Source: Hydrangea macrophylla
Taxonomy: Eukaryota; Streptophyta; Magnoliopsida; Cornales; Hydrangeaceae
NCBI GenBank assembly: GCA_033977485.1
Contig: CM066983.1
Coordinates: forward strand, 108,157,580 to 108,221,579
Direction: 5' to 3'
Length of the DNA: 64,000 nucleotides
Part shown: piece after piece, positions 36,700 to 47,248 of the stretch
Position numbering within the stretch: the stretch's first letter is position 1
Layout of the letters: each line of letters starts with the position of its first letter
Notes under the pieces: generated by a model
What the model saw: the letters and a program-made list of their open reading frames with translations, nothing else
Databases searched by the model: none
Told to the model about the DNA's origin: nothing
Program-made: the position numbers and the translations under genes

Positions 36700-36866
36700 G
36701 CAATGCTATAGTGAGCAATTTTTCATATGAGAAGACGAGTTTTAACCGTTGGATGAGTATCTACCCATAAGATTCTTAGGAATCTGGAGAAGCATTTATT
36801 GTTAGATGCTCATACAACGGTTAAAATTCGCCTTCTCATATGAAACTTATCACAATAGACTTACCC
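36700..36866. mobile_element. Fold-back MITE downstream of translin
   Basis: The arm with TTTCATATGAGAAGACGAGT, CCGTTGGATGAG is repeated in reverse complement with CATACAACGGTTAAAATTCG, CTTCTCATATGAAA. The ends read GGGCAATGCTATAGTG and its partner CAATAGACTTACCC. The flanks TTTAGCCGA and TATAGCCAA agree at seven of nine bases, hinting at an old 9-bp duplication. Confidence 0.65.
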
Positions 36867-37014
36867 TTTATAGCCAATTAACCAAATAGCTGACACGATT
36901 TACAAGCCAGCTTCATATCATAATAATTGCTTTGAGGAGTATATATATATATATATATATATTTTTGGGATCTCACTCTGAAAATCTTAATATTTTTTTT
37001 TTTTTGTTGTTGGG

Positions 37015-38330
37015 GAAATTGCAAATTACGCCCCTATAGTTTGAGGGTTGTGACAGTTTGGTCCTTGTGGTTTCAATTTTGGCAATTTACACCCTATAGT
37101 TTGAAAATTGTGCAAAATTCACCCAATTACAAAAAAGGTAAATTACACGGACCTCCCCTGAGGTTAGGTCAAATTACAGGGACCTCCCTCGTGGTATGCA
37201 AAATTACACTGACCTCCCTTGAGGTTTATAGTTGGGTAACACTGATCCCCTTCCGTTACACTGACCTCCCTTGTGGTATGCAAAATTACACTGTCCTCCC
37301 CTGAGATTTGACAAAATTACACGGACCTCCCATCTAGTTTGAATAATTAAACTTCGAATTGGGTTTTCATTATCTGTTGTAATTAGTGGGCTATTTAATT
37401 CTTGCAGTTTGGAGGTTTTATAGAATAAACATTTGGAGTGCAGTTTTGCTCACTCCAAAATTGCTTATCCAACTCTCCCATTGGTTAATAAAAAGTCATA
37501 GGTCCCATTACATTAACCAAAGGAAGAGTTGGATGAGCAATAGGTGAACAATTTTGGGGTGAGCAAAAATATTTTGATCAACCAAATTCATTAATTAACA
37601 AAAACAATTTTGTAGTTGGGTGGATTTTGAACAATTTTGAAAGTTGTGCCCTTGGTTTTTTTGTAGTTTGGTGGATTTTGCACATTTCTCAAACTATAGA
37701 GTATAAATTGCCAAAATTGAGACCACAAGGACCAAATTGTCACAACCCTCAAACTATATGGGTGTAATTTGCAATTTATCTTTTGTTAAAGATATTTTCT
37801 CGATGTCCATATTGGTTTATTTCTTGAATATTTGTTTTTTTCTTAATAGTTGTTTTTATTAATTAATGAATTTGGTTAATCAAAACATTTTTGCTCACCC
37901 CAAAATTGTTCGCCTATTGCTCATCCAATTCTTCCTTTGGTTAATGTAGTGGAACCTATGACTTTTTATTAACCAATGGGAGAGTTGGATAAGCAATTTT
38001 GGGGTGAGCAAAACTGCACTCCAAATGTTTATTCTATAAAATCTCAAAACTGCAAGAATTAAATAGCCCACTAATTACAGCAGACAATGAAAACCCAATT
38101 CGGAGTTCAATTATTCAAACTAGAGGGGAGGTCCGTGTAATTTTGTCAAACCTTAGGGGAGGTCAGTGTAATTTTGCATACCACAAGGGAGGTCAGTGTA
38201 ACGGAAGGGGGGTCAGTGTTACCCAAATATAAACCTCAAGGGAGGTCAGTGTAATTTTGCATACCACGAGGGAGGTCCCTGTAATTTGACCTAACCTCAG
38301 GTGAGGTCCGTGTAATTTACCCTTACAAAA
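37015..38330. repeat. Two interlocked palindromic elements (about 475-bp arms)
   Basis: Arm B at 37137-37610 (starting GGTAAATTACACGGACCTCC) returns in reverse complement at 37845-38322. Arm A at 37019-37127 (CCCCTATAGTTTGAGGGTTG...) returns in reverse complement at 37640-37787, between the two B arms. The order is A, B, A', B', so neither palindrome is simply nested in the other. Inside arm B the phrase AAATTACACTGACCTCCC repeats tandemly three to five times. Another A' copy lies at 39045-39168. No coding sequence. Confidence 0.75.
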
Positions 38331-39983
38331 AAAGCAAAGGCACAATGGAAATATCACATTATTTTCAACCAAAAATGACCCTATGTGCATGGTAGACCTA
38401 GGAGTGTAGTTCAATTGGAGCAGAACTTTATTATACAGAGGTTTTAGGGAATATCACTTTAATTAATTATTTATTTATTTATTTATGGATAGAAATAATA
38501 TAAATATATAATTTTATGTGATTTTTTGGTACAAACCAATCTCTCTTACATTTAAACAATAATATAATCTTTTAAACAATTTGATACATTTAAAGCTTAT
38601 AATATGATAATATCTTACAGTCTATTAAATCATCTGATAATACTTATTTTCATCAAAAAAAAAAAAAAAATCTGATAATACTTATAATCTTTTAAATAAT
38701 CTGATACATTTCGAATTGAACACACACTGCCACACACATATCAAAGTGATAAATATAAATAACTAATTAAGCTTATACTCCGTAATACAAAAATTTGTAA
38801 AAGAATTATGGGATAGATTAATTTGTACAAAAAAAAACCCCTCAATAGAATTATACTATTTCTACAAAAAAAAAAATAATAATAAAAATAATAATAATAA
38901 TCGGGTCCGGGTGCTGCTCCCGAACCCCCATATAAGCTCCAGCTCTCATTGAACTACACTCTTGGGTTTGCACTGCATATGTGGTCATTTTTGGCTGGAA
39001 ATAATGTGAGATTTCCATAGTGCCCTTGCTTGCGTGTGTGTGTGTGTGTGTGTAATTGGGTGGATTTTGCACAATTTTCAAACTATAGGTGTAAATTACC
39101 AAAATTGAAATCATAAGGACCAAATTGTCACAACCCTCAAACTATAGGGGTGTAATTTGCAATTTACCTTTTTTTTCTTTTTTTTTTTGGCTAAAAGGAA
39201 AATCATACTGGTGTTGTATCTACTTCAAAAGAATCAAAACTAAGTAACTAACCAAAAATAAAAGAAACTAAATCCTCAAAAAATAAAGGGTAAATTATAT
39301 AGACATCCCCTAATGTATTGCAATAATTTACTAATACTCCCTAAATTAAAAAAACACAACAAACAGACCATGTGTGAAAATTTACTAATACTCCCTAAAT
39401 TAAAAAAAAAACACAACAAACTGACCATGTGTGAGGGGGTGTTTATATAATTTACCCAAAGATAACTAGTTTTGTGAAATCTAGATTGGAAAGTGAGTGT
39501 GATTGTGTTCTATCCATTACCAAACAGCCCCTAAATGTCTTTATCGTATTTATGGTACCAAATGAACGGGGGGGGAGAGAGCTCTCACCGTCATGACGCC
39601 GTCAATAACTAACAACGAAAACGACCAACATCCTCAGTCACGAACGGACACTGTCAATCTCCACGCGCCGCAGCGGACTCCAAAGAATAATAGAACACAA
39701 CTTTACACGACATTTCGATTCCGTCGAATATAGTAATACAGTAGAGTACTAGGGGGGTAGCTTCTCTGTCTCTTCTCTTTCGCTCCCCCGTGTCGCTTTT
39801 TTGGCGCTTCTCAGCTTTTTTCGGTTTCTTGAAAGCTGTCGCGTCGGCCTCCCATTTCACTCTCACTTCACCATCTCCGATTCTCACTCTCACTCCTCTC
39901 TTCTCTGATTCTCAGCTTCTTAGCTTACGATTTACGAGCAAATTTTCAGTTTTTTTTTTCAGCTTCCTCTGCTTTACGTACCT
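38331..39983. other. Upstream region of the TRF-like gene; repeat remnants
   Basis: AT-rich DNA with TAATAATAA runs near 38876-38900, a (GT)n at 39033-39051, and a further copy of palindrome arm A (39045-39168). A small element at about 39285-39462 has GGGTAAATTATA / TATAATTTACCC ends and an internal tandem duplication of about 70 bp. The stretch 39560-39983 is more GC-rich and holds CTCTC/TCTC-rich leader-like DNA just before the first ATG, as expected for a 5' UTR. Confidence 0.5.
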
Positions 39984-40783
39984 ATGAATCAGGTTAGATT
40001 TACAACATTTTCTTATAAGTATGTGTGTATATGTGTATATACTTTAAATATGAATGTTTAGAACTTGTTTTGTTCCAATTTTTTCTGCATTTCCCTTGTA
40101 TACGGTTATTGGTTAACGTGCTTTAATTTTTCTCGATTTCAAATTAGGTGACCTATATATTATTCAGATTGTAATTGTTCGTTCTGTGAATGATCTTGTA
40201 ATTTTATTTCCCTAGGCAGAAAGGAGTTGTAATTACAGATATGAAATTCTTCTGCTGTTGCCCTTTTGTCTTACCTCTCTGCAACTGATCAGTAGTTTAA
40301 AACTTATAATTTTACTTAATGGTGCAATTGCATCAATAAGGGGATTCACTGAAATTACAACCAGTTAAGCATGTTGTTTGAGCGTGCACTGAAGGCATTC
40401 ATGACTTTCTTCTGTATGCAGTATAAGGGTAATACTTGGGCCACAACCTTCATACAACTTTCATACAACCTTCCCAAAAGATGTGTCTATCTCTTTCCTG
40501 TGTCACTGTGGGGTCCAGTGACATCACATGAGAGAGATAGACACATCTTTTGGGGAGGTTGTATGAAAGTTGTATGAAGGTTGTGTCCCAAATATTACTC
40601 GCAGTATAAAATGCCCTTATTATTTTCTACTCTTAATTAATGTGAAGAATTGTATTGTAACTTTTTGGGAGAATCAAAGGACAAGGAGGAGGAGAGTTTT
40701 ATAAAATATTACTATTCCCAAGAAATGTCAGCATTAAACCAATTTTTTCACAAATTGTTCTTTTTCACTTGATGATGCCTAAC

Positions 40784-40817
<34 letters not shown>

Positions 40818-43614
40818 GATGTTTAACTAACTACTTTTTCCCCACTTGATGGATTTCCTTAATCGGGTTGTGTTTAAAAATTCCTTTTTTTTTTTTTTTG
40901 GTGTTGTTTCCTTAGGTAGAGGAAAATGAATCCTTCATTGCTGCGTTAGAAGATGAAGCAATAGAAGTTGAGTGTCTTCTGGTGGAACCTAAAGATCACA
41001 TATCAGTGGATGGTGTCCTATGCTTTGGGAAGGACAACCCAGAGAGGTGCATGGGAATTGAAGGTATTCCGAGCAAATTTGTTAGGGCTAAGAACCTTTA
41101 GTATTCCATTAGTTGTGATTATAGTTTTTCCAATTGATGCTTTTATTTTCGAAATGTGTAATATAATAATATTAAAGATGAAGATAAACAAAGTAGCTGC
41201 TAAGAATTTGGATACCATAAGTTTACTTCTTGTCCGTTGAGTAAAACATTTTAGTTTGCATAAATTTGACCCATGCTTTTCATTCCATGTCCCGCATTAC
41301 TGAAAGAAATTAGAAAAATGGGAGAAGAATACGACATTCGATGACATACATAGAGTTCTTTTATGATTGTGCAGGAAGCTCCCTATCAAATACCCAACAT
41401 TTAGGCGCTATATATACTGGTCTAAATTAGCAGCTTAATTTTTTTTTTTTTTTTTGTACATTTGGGCATCTGTTCTCTCAAACTTCAATAATATCACTTC
41501 ATTTCATAGATTAGTATCTTAGTTATTACCTAGAAGTGGTGGAACGTGCAGTTTTTTCTTGTGGCCTTTTCCCTTTGTAAATATTTCCACTGCACGCACA
41601 CACACAGACACAAACACAAACAAAAAAACAAAAAATAAATACGTGAGGGTCACCATATTAAAAGATTTGGTGATTTGGGATATCTGACACCAACAGTTGT
41701 CTTCTTGGGGACTAGTTATGAATTAATTTAATTTTAAATTGTATGGGGTGCATAGAAAGCATATGTAGGTTGTTGTACTGCTTTCTTCAACCAAAAAAAG
41801 GGTTTTTTTTTTAAATTGTTTTTTGTTGTGTTTACGTTTGTTTATATCATCCTAAATAGTTAATTGGTCGTTTTGATACTGTCTATTTTTTTTTTGGAAG
41901 GTGGACTGGATTCTATTTCTACTCGGGAAGCAGAAGACCATTTAAAAGTTAGAGTATGTTGTTTTGTGTTGTTTTCTTTCATAAGTGTGTGCATGTGTGT
42001 ATGTTTTGATTGTTTTCAGATCATGCAATTTTGTAATTGCGTCTATTTGGTTCTTGATTCTGTATTCATTACAATCTTACGAATTACAAGATGTAAAAGG
42101 TTGGTGGGAAAGGTGTAAATAAAACTTAAAAAGGAAATGATCTTATTTTTGTAAGAGTAATACTTCACACACAACTTTCACACAACTTTTTTGTTCACAA
42201 CCCACAAAAGTGTGTCTATCTCTTTCCTGTGTCATCGTGTTATGTCAATGGATCCCACAGTGACACATGAGAGAGATAGTCACACTTTTGTGGGTTGTGA
42301 ACAAAAAGTTGTGTGTGAAGTTTTATCCTTTTTGTAATTAATATGGTCATGCCTTTTTCAGGGCACACTTCCCTTCAGTGACAATTGTTTTATACATACT
42401 TCCTGACCAATGGAAAAAAGAAAAACAAAAACAAAAACAAAAACAAAATCTCGATGTATTTTTCTCCTAATAGTTGTCATAATTATCTCATAGATAATAG
42501 TGTCGATAGGTATTTGATGTAACTCCACATGAAGTCGATGAAGTGGAAAATTCTCAAGCAGCAAGTGGCGTACCTTCTACATGTGACGATTACCTTTTAG
42601 GTGAATCTTCTTATGACAAAACTCTTGTAATTCCTCGATCATAATTACTTTATATGTACTCTGTGATTTTATCATGTCCTCACAACTAATGACTACAGAT
42701 TTTGAATATGCTGAAAGCGTTTCCAAAATGGATCATGTTCCAAGTGAGGAATTGCATTTAGGGATCTCCCAGTCAGAAAGTCAGATTACAGGGTTCAGTG
42801 AGTGTGATAATAGTGCTCTTGCAATATCAAAATTGTCAGCAATTATTCCACTACCCGACGAACAGAATGATCTGGTTGACAAGACAATTTGTGAGCTACA
42901 TTGTTTCCTTAGTAGTAAATGTGGCTGTGAAACACCAGTTGAGGACAGTTTATGGCTGAAATGCCCTATTTCATATGAATTGCAAAGTATTGACAAATTG
43001 GAGAGCGTTTCAAATATTCTGGACATAGGAATATCTTCTAGCAAGAATGAAAAGGGCATGATTTTTGCTGAGATTGGCCGAGCTGTAGAAAAGGAAAGCC
43101 TCGGTGCTAGAGATCTGTTAAAAAGTAGTTCGACCAAAGAACGAGTCGCTGATGTTCTTCCTACAAGGAAAAGATCACGTAAACCTCCTCAGAGGTACAT
43201 TGAAGAATCATCAGATCTTAGTTCAAGACATTGTAGGAGAAGACAGAGGATCTCTACCTCCACTCCAAGTGATAAATTTTCGGGAGTTCGACGTTACAAG
43301 CATCAAGATATTGGATCTAAAGCATTGACTTTGGTTACTGAGGAGTCTATTGGTAGACTTAGTATTCCAGTGCCATTTGGTCCTCCAGTACAGAGAGAAG
43401 GGCATCGGAAACACGTATCCATTGTGGTGAGAAAACATTTGACCCAATGTATCATTTGTAACTTCTCCATTTTAAAGATACATAAAGCTGTATTTTAAGA
43501 GGACTCAAATCTGAAATGATATCAAATTTGAAAGCATGCGTTATTCCTTCCCTTCTCCAGTTGAAATGCTCACACAGTTCCAAACTAATGGTCTTGGATC
43601 ATTTTTTTGTTTGT

Positions 43615-43649
<35 letters not shown>

Positions 43650-46245
43650 GTGTGTGTGTGTTTAATTACACTTTGCACCCCCGTAATTTACACTACATTT
43701 TACTTTGCCCCTCGAAGTTTAAAAGTCGACAGATTAGACCCTGAAATTCTAATATGTGCGCATTACTAATTCGTATTTGCACCCCCCGTCAAAGTTTCTG
43801 TCTCAAACTCTGTCCAAAAACATCACAATACATTGAAATAAGAATTATGTCAACAAATCTGAGGAATTTTGACGGAAGGTGCAAATTGACACAAGATTGC
43901 CAATCCGGGTGGGGGGCTCGAATGTGTCTACTTTTAAACTAAGGGGGACAAAGTTCTACCTAGTGTAAACTTTTTCCTTCTCTGGTACGATTGATATTTT
44001 GGTTGCAGCTCTTTAATCCACTAGAAGACGTTGTATGCGCTCAATCTTCCTGATCGTTGAAAGTTTAAATGTTATCCTTCCTACAGGAACCTAAGGAGGA
44101 ACCTGTAGAAGTTGAACATGCCACAACATTACAATTTGATAAGAGTGATAGTCGGCGGAAGCATCATAGGCTGTGGACTCTTTTGGAGGTGAAGAAGTTG
44201 ATTGATGGTGTTTCTCAGCATGGGGTTGGAAAATGGACTGTCATAAAGAAGCTCCTTTTCTCATCATCTGCTCATCGTACGCCTGTAGACCTCAAGGTAG
44301 TCACAACACTTTTGTTATATCAAACTATTCCCCTCCTTCATGAACCTGAAGTTCTGTCCATTGGGAGCTGTATAGGACAAATGGAGAAATCTTTTAAGGA
44401 CTAGCTGTTTGCAGACACCGAGCAAGAGAAAGGTTGGTTCTCCATTTCTTTTCATTTTTGGAACCTGCTTTTGTAACTTTATTTATTGTTTGAATGCCTT
44501 CATTATGTTAATAAGATTTAGGGTAAATTGCACTTTTCACCCTTGTAGTTTGAGGGTCGTGACATTTTAGTCCCTACACTTTGAATTGGACATTTTAGAC
44601 CCTAGAGATTCTTAAGTGTGACAATTAAGTCCATTCAGGTCTTTCATAATTAAAGTTAGAACCTAGTAGTTTAAAGAATTATACTTAACTCCCCAGAAGT
44701 TTTCTTAAATTTAGAGTACTTTCTCTTTTCTTTGAGTTTATTATTATTTTTTACCACCACTTTCCAATGTTTCCATGAATCTCGTATCTGAACCTGGTTC
44801 CTCACCTTGGTCACCTAATATGTTTATTATATCTAATATACATATAATTTATATGTATATTAGATATACAAAAAAGTAGAATCTAATAATTTAAGTAATT
44901 CAACATCATCACAAATCATAAAAGAATAGAACAATACATTAATAAAAACATTAAAAGCACCTATTAAAAATCTTAAAAATTATCAACTATAAATTGTTAA
45001 CGAAGTCCAACATCAACTAAATCTTGTGCTAAAAACAGAAAAAACAACTAGTAATTAGGTTTAATAAGAGAAGATCCTTCAGAACATTCTTTTGAATTAG
45101 TAGTTTATAGATCAAAATAGTATATTAATAATAATATTAAAAGATTTTATTAAAAATCTTGAAAATCTAATTGATGGAAGGTGGTGGTAAAAAAGAATTA
45201 GGTATTCAAAGAAAAAAAAAAGCTAAATTTAAGAAAACTTCTGGGTATTTAGCACAATTCTTTAAATTACTAGGGTTCTAACTTTAATTATAAAAATACC
45301 TGATTGGACTTAATTGTCACACTTGTGAAACTCTAGGGTCTTTAATGTCCAAATTGAAAGTCCAGGGACTAAAGTGTCACGAACTGCAAACTACAAGGGT
45401 GAAAAGTGCAATTTACCCTAAGATTTCTGCATTTGGTATAAAAGTATGGGTCCGCTTGATAGAATTGAAAATTAAGTACTGAAAATGTTAGTGATTGAAT
45501 TTGTACTACTAAACAGTGTTTCAAGTATTAAAATAGATTGCATTTAGTAATTATTTGCAGCAGGAAATTTTCACTTAAAGTTTTCAGTGAGTTTTTCATT
45601 TTCAGCACTTAAGTGGGTTATCAAACGCAACTTATGTATTATTTTTTATGTACTTTAGAGATATAGAGAAAAAATTAAAGGATGTAAGAGATGAAGATAG
45701 AAACATGGTACAGTGAAATTTTTTTGCTATAGAAGTTAAGGAGTGTGTGGTTTCATCAACCCAAACCTGTGTCCGCTTGCACGATACCTCTGTTGTGAAA
45801 AGCGCGCCTGAGGTGCGAGGCGCAGGCGGACGCGAGGGTTGAGCCTTGCCTAGGGCTAGGCGCAGCCCTTTCATTGCGCCTTTAAGGGCTTTTACAGTAG
45901 GCACGAGTCGCATGAGGCGCACGCCCAGTTGAATCAGGCCCAAACCTCTGTTGTGAAAGGCTACAAGAAGTTGAAAATCAGAAAGGAGAAGAGAAAAATC
46001 AGAAGAAAAAAAAAAAAGAGTTTGCATATCTCTACATCAGCCATCGCAGTTCGCTGGAATCGTCATCGCCCCTTCGTCGCCAGCATTTGCACCTCCCAGG
46101 TACGTTTTTCTTCTTTCTTTCTTTCTTTCTTTCTTCTTCTTCTTCTTCTTCTGCGACTGTGTTTGTTTGGTCTTGGTCTTGGTCTTCTTCTTCTTCTTCG
46201 ACGACTGTGTTTGTTTGGTCTCGGTCTCGGTCTTGGTCTTGGTCT

Positions 46246-46317
<72 letters not shown>

Positions 46318-47165
46318 GGAAGTGTTCTTTTTTTTTTTCTTAGTTTAAAAAAACAGAGAGCTTTACATTTACCCTGAATTTAATAATAATAATAATAAAA
46401 AAAAAAGCAGAGAAATTTTTTTTTTTTCTCCCTGAAATTTCATGTATTTCTGAATTTTATAACAGAGGGTTTTTTTTTTCTTCTCTTTCTTTCTGTATTT
46501 TTGAAAATAAACGCAGTGAGCGGAGTAGTACTACTATTCTTTCAATTTGAATTTGAATTTGAATTGTATTTGAAATAATTCCTCTTATTTATTATTTCAC
46601 ACCTCTTATTTCTGAAATCAGATAGAACAAAGTGTTCATTAGTGATAAACTGATAATTTATCATATTTTTAACTTATATTATGTGTTAATGTTTTAATAG
46701 ATATATTTACTTCACAATTGTTCCAAAGTGCGCCTTGTGCCTAGGCTCCAGGAGACCGTTGCGCCTTGCGCCTTAAATAACCTTGCACGATACGTCATCT
46801 CCAACTTAGAAGTAGAAACAAGTAAGACTTGCTCTTTTGAAAAAGTAAAGGTTGTATTAGAATACTATCAGCATGCTGGGGTAAGGCTGCGAACATCTAA
46901 CCCTCTCCAGTACCTGCAAGCGGTCCTCGTGCACTGGTTTTTCCCTTTAATGCGATAAATCAAATTGCCTGCACATGCATAATGATTATGGGCAGTTTCT
47001 CTTATTTAAAAAGCATTGCTAGCTGGAAAAAGTGTGTTTTAAGTATATGTTGGAGAAATCGGATATTCATAGTATAATCACATTTTATCCCAATCATGAT
47101 GTGATTTGTACTTTGAATATATCAACAGATCAACAACATATTGCTGCTGTGTCTGTTTATGTTTT

Positions 47166-47215
<50 letters not shown>

Positions 47216-47217
47216 AG

Positions 47218-47248
<31 letters not shown>

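Noticed and set aside
43536..43769. 77-codon frame containing a polyglycine run
   Set aside because: The glycines come from the 32-G tract in an intron.
45632..46377. Leu/Ser/Arg-rich frames of 96-131 codons
   Set aside because: Translations of (TTC)n, (CT)n and GCGCC-rich repeats in TRFL8 intron 7.
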